Shown here: positions 54,320 to 64,000 of the stretch, piece by piece
Position numbering within the stretch: the first letter of the stretch is position 1
How the letters are laid out: each line of letters opens with the position of its first letter
Assembly (NCBI GenBank): GCA_015063135.1
Contig: SUTA01000003.1
Coordinates: forward strand, 1-64,000
Reading direction: 5' to 3'
DNA: 64,000 bases
DNA from: Thermoplasmata archaeon
Lineage (GTDB): Archaea > Thermoplasmatota > Thermoplasmata > Methanomassiliicoccales > Methanomethylophilaceae
The notes under the pieces: generated by a model
The model's database searches: none
Told to the model about the DNA's origin: nothing
Seen by the model: only the letters and a program-made list of their open reading frames with translations
Translations under genes and position numbers: made by a program

Positions 54320-54934
54320 TCGGGCGCGGTTGCTCGACCGCGTGACCGATGCCACGGGTTCGCTGATCTCCGCCGCGATGCCCGGGGACGGGAACAGACC
54401 GTCGACCCCTATGATCAGCGTCCAGACGGCGTTGCTGGTGTCGTCGACGCCGAATCTCCTGTTGATGATCCTGGCGGTGCTGACCGACGGATAGTAGATG
54501 ACGGCCTGCATGCCGTCCTCCAGTCCGGCCGGGGCATAATTGACCGCCGATATGACGAACTTCGCCTCGTGGCCGGTTATCTTGTCGCGGAAGATGGCCA
54601 TGCTGTCCGAGAGCCAGATTATGTTGGGGTCGGAGGCCATGGCCTCCCTCTCGCCGGGGACGACCTCCCTCCCGATGATGTTCCCCATCGAGTCCACGAT
54701 GAACATGGACGTCTCATCGGGGCGCTCGAACTCGCCGGTGCAGAACATGGCACCGACGAACTGCCTGTGGGCGCACTGCATGATGCCGATGTTGTCGAGC
54801 TCCATTCCGCCGGAGATCCGCCTGATCGACATCTCCTGCTCCACCGCCGCCATGAGGGTCTCGGAGTCGAGGGGCTCGAGGCGGAGCACCCCCTTCTGCG
54901 ATAGCAGCGCTTCCCTCATGATGGTTGGATGCAT
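54320..54934 (-). CDS. Uncharacterised protein, paralogue of 23206-23823; ends at CGA (54322..54320)
   Basis: 204 aa with CGA end vs 205 aa in the TGA-ended paralogue. Confidence 0.75.
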
Positions 54935-55075
54935 AATCCTATAACGCGCACACGATATATAACGCGCGCGTTGGACGGATGATTCGTGGACAGAAATGCA
55001 CTCGTGTTTGGGAGCAGCCAGCACTGCTCCTCATCTATTAATTATTAAATACGCCCAGCCCGTTTTATATGGGCG

Positions 55076-57364
55076 ATGAGGAAGCTCATAATCACCGAGA
55101 AGGCCAACGCGGCGCGCAGGATCTCCACCATCCTTTCCGACGGGAAATCGCACTCGTCGGCCAGCGGAGGGGTCACCGTCATCACGTTCGAGAAGGACGG
55201 CGACGAGTACAGCGTCGTGAGCCTCAGGGGGCACATCATCGAGCTCGACTACCCCAAGGAGTACAACGACTGGGGGGCGACCAAGCCCGAGGACCTTGTG
55301 TACGTGCCGCAGGTGAAGGCCGTCAGGGTCAAGAGTATCCTCACAGCGCTCAAGGAGATCGCCGCGCAGTGCGATGAGGTCATCATCGCGACCGACTTCG
55401 ACAGGGAGGGAGAGCTCATCGGCATGGAGACCGTGCGCGAGATGGGCGTCGACCTGTCCATAGTGAAGAGGGCCAGGTTCTCCGCCCTCACCAAGGGCGA
55501 GGTGGAGAAGGCCTTCGACGACCTCGCGCTCCCCGACACAAACCTGGCCGACGCCGCCGAGGCCCGCCAGATCGTGGACCTCTCATGGGGTGCCGTCCTC
55601 ACCAGGCTCATATCCCTCTCCTCCGGACAGGTCGGGAAGAACTTCATGTCCGTAGGCAGGGTCCAGAGCCCCACGCTGAAGCTCCTGGTGGAGAGGCACG
55701 AGGAGATCGAGAGGTTCGAGCCCGTCCCGTTCTGGAACGTGGTCGGGAAGTTCGGCATGCTCGCGTTCAAGGGCGAGCATACCGGGAACCCCTTCTGGGA
55801 CAGGGAGCAGGCCGAGGCCGTGATGGCCAAGGTGTCCGCCGAGAAGGTCGGCACCGTCACGGGCTACGAGGTCTCCCCCAAGGAGGAGTACAGGCCGGCC
55901 CCGTTCGACACCACGCAGATGCAGGTCGAGGCCAACAAGATCGGCATACCTCCCACGGTGGCCATGAAGCTCGCCGAGGATCTGTACACCGGCGGATACA
56001 TCTCGTACCCCCGTACCGAGAACACAGAGTACCCCAGGAGCCTAGGTCTGAAGTCCATCCTCGAGAAGCTCAAGGACACGGAGTTCAAGGCGGAGGCGGA
56101 GGAGATCCTGAAGCAGGAGAAGATCGTCCCCTCCAAGGGCAAGCGCAGGACCACGGACCACCCGCCCATATACCCCACCGCCGGGGCCTCCTCGGACAAG
56201 ATGAAGGGCGACAAGTGGAAGCTCTACGAGCTCATCGTCAGGAGGTTCCTGGCAACCCTCGGCGAGGTCGCCGAGGCCGAGGTAACGGAGGTCACCATAG
56301 AGGTGGCCGGCGAGCAGTTCAAGTCCGAGGGATACGTCCTCAAGAAGGCCGGATGGAAGAAGTACTACGGCAAGTACCTGAAGTCCACCGAGACCAAGCT
56401 CCCGAAGATGGCCGTCGGCGACGAGGTCGACGTGCGCTCCATGCAGATGGTCGATTCCGAGACCAAGCCCCCGTACAGGTACAACCAGGGTTCCCTGATC
56501 CAGGAGATGGACAGGCTGCAGCTGGGTACGAAGTCGACCAGGCACGACATCATCGGCAAGCTGTATTCCAGGAACTACGTCCAGGGCAACTACATGATTC
56601 CCACCCCCAGCGGGATCGCCCTCACGAAGTCGCTCGAGGTCCACGGAGGAGGCATCACCGAGCCGGAGATGACCGCCAGGCTGGAGGCCGACATGCTGAA
56701 GATCACCGACGGCGAGCGCACGCTCGAATCCGTGGTGAAGGAGTCCCAGGACATGCTGCACGACGTCGCAGTCAAGATCTCCTCGGAATCCGCGGAGATC
56801 GGCCAGGAGATCCGTTCGGCGCTCCACTCGCAGCAGCACATCGGCATCTGCCCGTCCTGCGGCAACAACATGACCGTCAAGAGGTCCAAGAACGGGAACT
56901 TCATCGGATGCGACGGCTACCCCGAGTGCAAGATGGCCTTCCCGATGCCAAGGGGCGCCCTGGTGCAGACCACGGACAGCAAGTGCCCCGTGTGCGGCCT
57001 GCCCCAGCTCAGGATCATCAGGAAGGGTAACCCGCCGTCCGTGCAGTGCATCGACCCCAAGTGTCAGAGCAACATCGAGAAGAACGACCTGGGGGTCTGC
57101 CCCACCTGCGAGAAGGGACACATCAGGATAATGTTCTCCAAGGCCGGCAAGAGGTTCGCGGGATGCTCCGAATGGCCCGCGTGCACGCAGACCTATCCGT
57201 TGCGCCCCCGCGGCACCATAAAGGCGGCCGGCCGCTCCTGCTCGATATGCAAGGCACCCATGATTTCCCTTGGAACTATCGATGAGTGCATCAACCCCGA
57301 TTGCCCAGGCAAGAAGAAATCATCGAGGGCCAAGAAAGCTGTCGAGAAGAAGGCCTCAGAGCGA
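55076..57364 (+). CDS. topA: DNA topoisomerase I; ends at CGA 57362-57364
   Basis: TDFDREGELIG, SVGRVQSPTLKLL, ISYPRTEN, C-terminal zinc ribbons. Confidence 0.95.
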
Positions 57365-57430
57365 GTCCCGATACGGTAACACTAATATTGACATTTGTGT
57401 TATTTTAACGTATAATTCAAAGGGGCCCGA

Positions 57431-57619
57431 TCGCTCGGAATAGACGTCCTCTTCGGAGATGCCGAGGTAGTGGTTGTTCATCTCGTCGATCTCGCGGTCG
57501 ATGCGGGAGTTGCGGCACTCCATGCACTCGAGTTCCTTGTCGAGCTTCAGCTTGAGGACCATCTCGGCGCGGTCGAGCACCACGATCTTCCCGCAGCGGC
57601 AGTACACGCTCATGGTCAT
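57431..57619 (-). CDS. Small (62 aa) zinc-ribbon protein; ends at CGA (57433..57431)
   Basis: MTMSVYCRCGKIVVLDRAEMVLKLKLDKELECMECRNSRIDREIDEMNNHYLGISEEDVYSE. Confidence 0.6.
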
Positions 57620-58078
57620 GGATGCTGGAACCTTGTCCAGAGTTGTGTATCCGGTATGGATTTCCCCACAGCTTTCGCTGTCCAGTGAGTACCTGTGGTG
57701 CAATACGCTCTCCCCGCAACGCGACCTTCCTGAGGGCATCAAATCCCATCCATCCCCCTCTCGGGACGCGCATCTGCCCCTATGCTCAGGCACGATATAA
57801 GCCTTGTTCCCGGCCCAAAAACGGGGCTTATAAACCACACGTGAGTAACATCGTTAACCGCTGTTTTCGACAAGAATTCAATGGGTAAACTTTATATATG
57901 TAAAATATGGCGATTTCCGCCGATTTTTCCGACCCGGAGGTTCCCGGAAGTAGGTTATAAATAGGGATTTACGCAACCGAGAAGGTGCACAGTGGGATAA
58001 ATAATCCAACTCATGCACGTACCATTCGTACAGTGGAAACGATGGGGGGTATTCCCCCCCTGAAAAGTTTGGAAAAGT

Positions 58079-59353
58079 TCAACTGCGGAACTGGGAGATC
58101 CCGGGGAACTTGGCCTTGGAGCCGAGCTCCTCCTCGATCCTCAGGAGGCGGTTGTACTTGGCCGTCCTCTCGCCGCGGGCGGGAGCGCCGGTCTTGATCT
58201 CGCCGGATCCCCATCCGACGGAGAGGTCCGCGATGGTGGTGTCCTCGGACTCCCCGGACCTGTGCGATACGACGACGTTGTACTTGTTGTCGTAACTCAT
58301 CTGTGCCGCATCGCCGGACTCGGATATGGTTCCTATCTGGTTGACCTTCAGCAGCAGGGCGTTGGCCGCGCCGCAGTCGATTCCGCGGGACAGGCGCTTG
58401 ACGTTGGTGACGAACAGGTCGTCCCCGACGATCTGTACATGGGACCCTATCTTGGAAGTGAGCTCCGCGGTGGTCTCGAAGTCATCCTCGAAGAACGGGT
58501 CCTCGATGCTGATGATGGGGTGGATCTGCGTCAGCTCGACGTAGTGGTCTGCGAGCTCGCCGGCTGACATCTCCTCTCCGTCGACGTAGTACATGCCGTC
58601 CTTGTAGAACTCGGAGGAGGCGGCATCCATGGCGAGGAAGACCTCTTTGCCCGGGGCGTAGCCGGCATCCGAGATGGCGGCGACGATGATGTCCATGGCC
58701 TCCTCGACGGTATCCACCGGGGGAGCGAAACCGCCCTCGTCGCCGATGTTGATGGCGCTGACCCCGTACTTGCTCTTGAGCAGGGTCTTGAGGTGCATGT
58801 AGACCTCTGTGGACATCCTCAGGCAGTCCGAGAAGGACTTGGCGCCCGCCGGGATGATCATGCACTCCTGGATCTTCAGGTTGCCTCCGGCGTGCTTCCC
58901 GCCGTTGATGATGTTCAGCATGGGGACGGGGAGGGTGCGGTGGTCCTTCCCGATGTGCTCGTAGACCGGGACGCCCTCGCACATGGCGCCCGCCCTGGCG
59001 ACGGCCAGGGAGACGGCCACGGTGGCGTTGCCGCCGAGCCTGGTCTTGTTCTCGGTGCCATCGAGCGCGATGAGCGCGTCATCGATGGCCCTCTGGTCGG
59101 TGGGGTCCATGCCGGTGATCCTCTTGGCAACGTCGCCGCGGATGTTCTCCACGGCCTTCAGGACGCCTTTCCCTCCATACCTGTCGCCGCCGTCGCGGAG
59201 CTCATGGGCCTCCCAGGACCCGGTGGATGCGCCGGAAGGCGCTATCGCGGATATCCTGTGTCCGCCTACGGTAATCTCTGCCTCGACAGTGGGGTTGCCC
59301 CTGGAATCCAGGACTTCCCTCGCCCAAACCTTCTCTATCTGCATTGTCGTCAC
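58079..59353 (-). CDS. eno: Enolase
   Basis: AREVLDSRGNPTVEAEI, SIEDPFFEDDF, GDDLFVTNVKRL. Confidence 0.97.
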   Translation of the reverse strand: MTTMQIEKVWAREVLDSRGNPTVEAEITVGGHRISAIAPSGASTGSWEAHELRDGGDRYGGKGVLKAVENIRGDVAKRITGMDPTDQRAIDDALIALDGTENKTRLGGNATVAVSLAVARAGAMCEGVPVYEHIGKDHRTLPVPMLNIINGGKHAGGNLKIQECMIIPAGAKSFSDCLRMSTEVYMHLKTLLKSKYGVSAINIGDEGGFAPPVDTVEEAMDIIVAAISDAGYAPGKEVFLAMDAASSEFYKDGMYYVDGEEMSAGELADHYVELTQIHPIISIEDPFFEDDFETTAELTSKIGSHVQIVGDDLFVTNVKRLSRGIDCGAANALLLKVNQIGTISESGDAAQMSYDNKYNVVVSHRSGESEDTTIADLSVGWGSGEIKTGAPARGERTAKYNRLLRIEEELGSKAKFPGISQFRS

Positions 59354-60288
59354 TCCCTGTACTCTTTCATTTTGCTGAGCAGTATGTTGCGCTCTTTCGC
59401 ATTCACGCGGCCGGGGTCCACCGAGAGCGCAATGGTGGCCTCCTTCCTGAGTCCGGTGATAAGCTGGTTGACGAAGACCAGCGTGGAGTTCATGCCGTTG
59501 GCCTCCAGCAGGTCCTTGAAGTTGTCTATGATGATGACGGGGCGGTCGTGCTCGTCCGCGAACTCGAGGAGCGTCTCCATGAGGGTCCCCAGGCCCCTGA
59601 TGGACAGCGACCCCGCCTTAGGGTTGGCGGACAGGGTTATGATCGTCTGTTCGTCCGTGTCGAAGTAATCGCGGAAGGCCTTCTGCTTGTTGGAGGACAC
59701 TATGGCGACCGAGAACACCTGCGGGTTGAATTTGGCTGCAAGGAGATAGATGTCCTCGGGGACCTCCTCGAACACCAGGTACTTGGTCCCGAAGTCGACG
59801 CCTTCCGCCGCGGCGGCCTTGGAGACCCTGACCGTGGGCTCCTTCTTCTTCCTGCTGAAGAACCCTCCGCTCTTCTTCATCGCGGCGTTCTTCTTCGGCT
59901 TGCGCTTCTTCCCGGAATCGTTCATCCTGCGCTCGTCCGCCACGGCTATGGACATGTCCACGGCGGCGAGGACCTGTTCGGATTTGAACGGCTTGTCGAT
60001 GCTGGTGACGATCTCGGGCATGTCGGTGGGGACCGGCTCCGAGGGGCTCTTGACCAGGACGACGTAGAGCTCGTCGTCGGGATAGATCTCCGCATGGCGG
60101 GAGATCAGATGCAGCCCTTCGTCGGAGCCTACCTTGGTGTCGAGGAAGACGATGTCCGGCTTGGAATCCAGCTTGTCCACGGCCTCGTCGAGTGTGCTGG
60201 CCATCGTGACCGCATGGCCCTTCGTCGTCAGGATGTCCTTGAAAATCTCCCTAATGGCTGCGTTGTCGTCCACTACGAGTATGTTCAT
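59350..60288 (-). CDS. Response-regulator receiver domain protein with C-terminal DUF835-like domain
   Basis: MNILVVDDNAAIREIFKDIL, PDIVFLDTKVG. Confidence 0.8.
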   Translation of the reverse strand: MNILVVDDNAAIREIFKDILTTKGHAVTMASTLDEAVDKLDSKPDIVFLDTKVGSDEGLHLISRHAEIYPDDELYVVLVKSPSEPVPTDMPEIVTSIDKPFKSEQVLAAVDMSIAVADERRMNDSGKKRKPKKNAAMKKSGGFFSRKKKEPTVRVSKAAAAEGVDFGTKYLVFEEVPEDIYLLAAKFNPQVFSVAIVSSNKQKAFRDYFDTDEQTIITLSANPKAGSLSIRGLGTLMETLLEFADEHDRPVIIIDNFKDLLEANGMNSTLVFVNQLITGLRKEATIALSVDPGRVNAKERNILLSKMKEYRE

Positions 60289-60443
60289 CGGAAACGGCTC
60301 CGAGAGGGCGAGGTATTTTGGGTAGATAACTGATGCGCCTGCGCGCGAGGAAGGATGCCGGCCCCGTCGGCCATAGCCGCAGCTATGGGGAGAAAAGATA
60401 CCGGCCGGGGCCGGCCGTAAAATTCAATATGGAAGAGCCGGAA

Positions 60444-60593
60444 TCACTGCTTCCTGCTCTCTTTTGCCTTGGGCCTGAGGTTCTTGTATCCGCACTTCCT
60501 GCATTTGTCGGCCTTCTTGGGGTTGGTCGCGTAGCAGTTCATGCAGACAGTCTTGTCCAGGAGCCTCTTCTCAGCCTCGGGGAAACGTGCCAT
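60444..60593 (-). CDS. Ribosomal protein L40e
   Basis: [33 protein letters not shown]. Confidence 0.9.
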   Translation of the reverse strand: MARFPEAEKRLLDKTVCMNCYATNPKKADKCRKCGYKNLRPKAKESRKQ

Positions 60594-60641
60594 CTGTATA
60601 CCTCTGACGCTACCCATTAGGCAAGTCATATAAAAGGATGA

Positions 60642-61583
60642 TTATGGGAGGAGGGACCGCTGCTGCCTGAAGTCGTTGAGGGGCCCGTTGATCTTGCCAG
60701 GCAGCTCGTGGATGACGTAGTCGGGGGACACCGTCTCGATGATCCTCCTGCATGACGGATCGGTGAACGCCCGGTGCTGGTCTATTGCGGACACGTGCTT
60801 GTAGGAGCCCCAATAGAAGTCTACCGGCGCCGTGTCACCCATGTCCACCTCCTCGAACGTCTCCCTGTATTCCCCGGACGCGCTGAAGTGGAAGTGCACC
60901 GCGGACAGCCTGGACAGGAGGTCCTCGTCGTATCCCGAGACTATCTCCATGACTCCCTCGATGCCGTCCTGCTCGGTGTATACGCGGGGGATGGTGCTCA
61001 TGAGGTGGCCGGTGTCCAGGCAGATGCCCCAGTTGTCGAACTCGATCAGGTCCTGGACCAGGCGGAACCCGGCGTTGTCGGTGAGCCTCATGCCGGGCCA
61101 CCAGAGGTTCTCGAAGACGATCTTGAACGGGGGCTCCCCTCCGGGGAAGCGCTCTGCGACCTGGTTCATCATGTCGCAGAACTGCTCGATGACGTAGGCA
61201 TCCTCTCTGCTGGCCCCGTGCTTCCTGACGCACGGGAGGTCGGCGTTGCAGGCATGCATCACGCCGTGGCCGGGGCGGAGGGGCTCCGCCATCCTGATGC
61301 TGCGGGCGACGGAATCCAGGAGCTCCTCGCGGGACTTTCCGTACATGAGGAATAGCGCGGTCTTGTCATCGATGTCGTAGGGCCTGTCCTCCCATGCAGC
61401 GAGCCAATCAGGTGCGTACGGCAGGTGCACTGTCTCGGTGAGCGGTGCGTAGCACTGCGGGACCTCTTCGAACGATGTGAGGAGCTCCAACCCGTCGCAT
61501 CCGATGCCGGCCAAGGTGGCCGCCGCATCCTGGCCGAACAGCTCCAGGTCCTGGTAGACGGAATAGCTCAGCAGATGCTTCAT
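60642..61583 (-). CDS. Xylose-isomerase-like TIM-barrel sugar isomerase/endonuclease
   Basis: ICLDTGHLMST, VHFHFSASGEYRETFEEVDMG. Confidence 0.75.
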   Translation of the reverse strand: MKHLLSYSVYQDLELFGQDAAATLAGIGCDGLELLTSFEEVPQCYAPLTETVHLPYAPDWLAAWEDRPYDIDDKTALFLMYGKSREELLDSVARSIRMAEPLRPGHGVMHACNADLPCVRKHGASREDAYVIEQFCDMMNQVAERFPGGEPPFKIVFENLWWPGMRLTDNAGFRLVQDLIEFDNWGICLDTGHLMSTIPRVYTEQDGIEGVMEIVSGYDEDLLSRLSAVHFHFSASGEYRETFEEVDMGDTAPVDFYWGSYKHVSAIDQHRAFTDPSCRRIIETVSPDYVIHELPGKINGPLNDFRQQRSLLP

Positions 61584-62167
61584 CGGAACAGCGCCAGAGC
61601 AGCGGTGATGGCCGCCTCGATGGCGGAGGCCTTGGTCATTCCGCCGCCGATGATGAGGGCGTCGGATGGGCCGAGACCGTAGTCTTGGCGGATGACCTTG
61701 GCGATCTCGGGCTGATTCTGGTCGATGTTCCAGTCGGGTGGCATCATGAGGATGCCGTCGCGGATGACGATGGTCGTGCACCCCGTGGCCCCCACTTTGA
61801 TCCCGGCATCCCTCTGCTCCATCCCGTTGTTCACCTTGGTGGCGCAGCCGCGGACGATGACCCCCTGCTGGTAGTCGCCGATGACGGAATCGGGCAGGAA
61901 GACATCCACGGGCTCCATGGGCATCTGCTCGAGGAAGTTCTGGCCGGCCTTGGTTATGGTGATGCCAGTCTGCTTGATCGAGATGAAATCCCAGTCCTTC
62001 AGGGTATCGATGATCCTGCGCATGCTGCCTTCTCCGATGCCGACCTCCTCGGCCAGCCTCTTCCTTCCCATGCGCTTCCCGTCGGAGAGCACATAGAGAG
62101 ACCAGTAGACGTTCGCATCGTTGAATCTGAACATTGGGCCGAACTGTGGTTCATCGATGATCTTCAT
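61583..62167 (-). CDS. Winged-helix regulator with DUF4443-like C-terminal domain; ends at CGA (61585..61583)
   Basis: MGRKRLAEEVGIGEGSMRRIIDTLKDWDFISIKQTGITITKAG. Confidence 0.65.
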
Positions 62168-62340
62168 ATTGGATACCCTTGGGTTGGAATCCCATCATCG
62201 TCTTTTAATAATTTGTGTTAGGGGGGGACAAAAAACAGTTCATGGTCAACCCATCCAACTGACATGCTGGCCCACCATCGCCGCAGGCGGGGTTGGATGA
62301 ATGGTAAAGAGGGGGTCGGGAGACCCCCATAGATGGTTTA

Positions 62341-63570
62341 TCAGAAGGTGCGGACCTTGCCCTCGACGATCATGTCGGAGACCTTGTCGACGTTGTCGAG
62401 CCAGTCTGCGGCGATGGCTTCGGCCTCCCCGGTCCACTTCGAGAGTTTGGGGTTGGAGGTGGCGTCGGGCAGGACGATCTGCACGGAGGCGTTGAGGGGC
62501 TGGGAGACGGGCTTCCCGATCTGGGAGAGCAGCCTGACCCTGATCTCGGCCTCGTTGGTGACCTTCTTGGCCACATCGTCGGCGATGAGCTTGGACATGA
62601 CGTTGTAGATCTTGCCGATGTGGGTGATCGGGTTCTTCCCGGAGGTGGCCTCCATGGACATGGGCCTGTAGGGGGTGATCAGGCCGTTGCACCTGTTGCC
62701 CCTTCCGACGGATCCGTCGTCTCCCATCTCCTGGGAGAGGCCGGTGCAGGTCAGGTAGTAGACGCCGCGCTTGTAGTTGTCTCCGGTGTTGATGTCCAGC
62801 TTGAACTTGACCTTCTCCTTGCCGATGATCTTCAGGGCGTTGTCGGTGACGAGGTCGTACATCTCCTCGATGGCGGACTGGTAGTGGGCCGCATCGGGGA
62901 TGTGCTTGTCGACCATGGCGCAGGCGATGGTCATGGTGATCTTGTCGTCCACACGGGAGGCCATGACCTTGACGTCCTGCCCGGTCTCGGGCAGCTTCTT
63001 CTTCATGGGGCCGTTGATGTACTCCTCGGTCTTCAGGACGAGCTTGTCAGTGATGGAGTAGGGGGCGTATCCGACGCCGAAGGAGGTGTCGTTGGCCAGG
63101 TGGCCGGATGCTTTGTATACGCCGGTAAGGTCGTCGGATCCCATTCCCAGCTTTGCATCCAGGATGACCTCGGAATCGACATCCAGGTTGGGGAAGGTCT
63201 TGTCGAGGTAGTCGTGGGCGGCTTTGAGGGCGGTGGGCTTGCAGGGCAGGTCCTTCAGGTTCTTGCCCTCGCCGGCGTGGGTGGTGGCGCGGCCGACAAG
63301 GAGGATGTAGACGGGGTCGATGATGGTTCCGCCGCCGAACTTGGGCTTGGCGGATCCGGCTGCGATCTGGGTCTCGTCGGTGTTGTGGTGGAGGACGTGT
63401 CCGAACTCCTTCTTGTACATCCTGCAGAGTGCCTTGGAGACCTCCTCGGCCAGGGCATCGGAGACGGAGTCGGGGTGCCCGATTCCTTTCCTCTCGACGA
63501 TCTCGACTTTCCTCATGGGTGCGGGGATCTCGTTGAGCCCCTCGACGTAAATGTTCTTCTTAGTTGCCAT
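62341..63570 (-). CDS. mat: Archaeal S-adenosylmethionine synthetase
   Basis: VEIVERKGIGHPDSVSDALAEEVS, LTGLSQEMGDDGSVGRGNRCNGLITPYRPMSMEATSGKNP. Confidence 0.95.
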   Translation of the reverse strand: MATKKNIYVEGLNEIPAPMRKVEIVERKGIGHPDSVSDALAEEVSKALCRMYKKEFGHVLHHNTDETQIAAGSAKPKFGGGTIIDPVYILLVGRATTHAGEGKNLKDLPCKPTALKAAHDYLDKTFPNLDVDSEVILDAKLGMGSDDLTGVYKASGHLANDTSFGVGYAPYSITDKLVLKTEEYINGPMKKKLPETGQDVKVMASRVDDKITMTIACAMVDKHIPDAAHYQSAIEEMYDLVTDNALKIIGKEKVKFKLDINTGDNYKRGVYYLTCTGLSQEMGDDGSVGRGNRCNGLITPYRPMSMEATSGKNPITHIGKIYNVMSKLIADDVAKKVTNEAEIRVRLLSQIGKPVSQPLNASVQIVLPDATSNPKLSKWTGEAEAIAADWLDNVDKVSDMIVEGKVRTF

Positions 63571-63663
63571 ATAGAATGCACTCCTATGTGCATCGGAATA
63601 TTTTCCTATTTATAAAGAATACTGATAATAATATTCATATAAGAATAATCAAATCCATCATAC

Positions 63664-64000
63664 ATGAAATTCCCTCCCGCAACGGACGTCCGTAGGCTCA
63701 GGAAATCGCTGGACATAACCCAGGTGGAGCTGGCGCATGCATCCGGCATAAGCCAGAGCACCATCGCCAAGATTGAGTCTGGCAAGATCTCCGCGAGCTA
63801 CGATACGGTGGTGAGGCTATTCGAGACCCTGGACGACATGAAGCACAGGGACAACAGGAGCCTCACGGCGGCGGACGTCTGCTCGAAGGGCGTAGTGGCG
63901 ATCCAGAGCGATTCCCTGGTTCACCAGGCCTCCGAGCTCATGAGGACGGCGGGGTACTCCCAGCTGCCGGTGATGTCCGGGGACGTGTCCGTGGGGAGCA
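63664..64000 (+). CDS. XRE-family HTH plus CBS-domain regulator (truncated by window end)
   Basis: DVRRLRKSLDITQVELAHASGISQSTIAKIESGKI...SKGVVAIQSDSLVHQASELM. Confidence 0.8.
   Translation, partial: MKFPPATDVRRLRKSLDITQVELAHASGISQSTIAKIESGKISASYDTVVRLFETLDDMKHRDNRSLTAADVCSKGVVAIQSDSLVHQASELMRTAGYSQLPVMSGDVSVGS

Noticed and set aside
503-62167. Missing stops explained by sequencing indels or frameshifts
   Set aside because: Indels would also break genes internally, yet long genes are intact. The defect occurs at gene ends with CGA in the reading frame, and at 52196-52270 no frame has a stop.
1-64000. CRISPR arrays, transposons, integrases or defence systems
   Set aside because: No repeat-spacer arrays, transposase/integrase motifs or recognised defence proteins seen on either strand.

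Overview
The window looks like the chromosome of a methylamine-using, pyrrolysine-encoding methanogenic archaeon, most likely Methanomassiliicoccales. Evidence: mcrBDGA without mcrC, mttBC, mtbCB and mtmCB with in-frame amber codons, two MtbA/MtaA-like genes, orphan corrinoid and HyuA-like genes, SufBC, a NifH/D/K-like operon, HypA/HypD, IleS, TopA, enolase, archaeal MAT, RNase P RNA and tRNA-Asp.

The main observation is that about 26 genes have no TGA/TAA/TAG where the protein should end. Each has an in-frame CGA there instead, and the ORF-track version runs on into antisense, terminator or next-gene sequence. In-frame CGA was not found inside the genes I scanned codon by codon (about 580 codons of ileS, all Arg codons of mcrB, mcrG, hypD, the DHH/RecJ-like gene and the DUF1848 gene, and hyuA-like).

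If CGA is treated as a terminator, several things fall into place. Convergent genes stop overlapping, and twice their ends abut at the palindrome CGATCG. TGATG-type start/stop couplings appear as CGATG. Paralogue lengths match (204 vs 205 aa, 213 vs 213/212 aa, 492 vs 488 aa). Terminator hairpins fall just downstream.

I read this as CGA acting as a stop codon, or CGA being converted to UGA by C-to-U mRNA editing. I know of no described genetic code with CGA as stop. CDS coordinates below use CGA as the end where indicated. No searches were run; all family calls are from sequence recognition.
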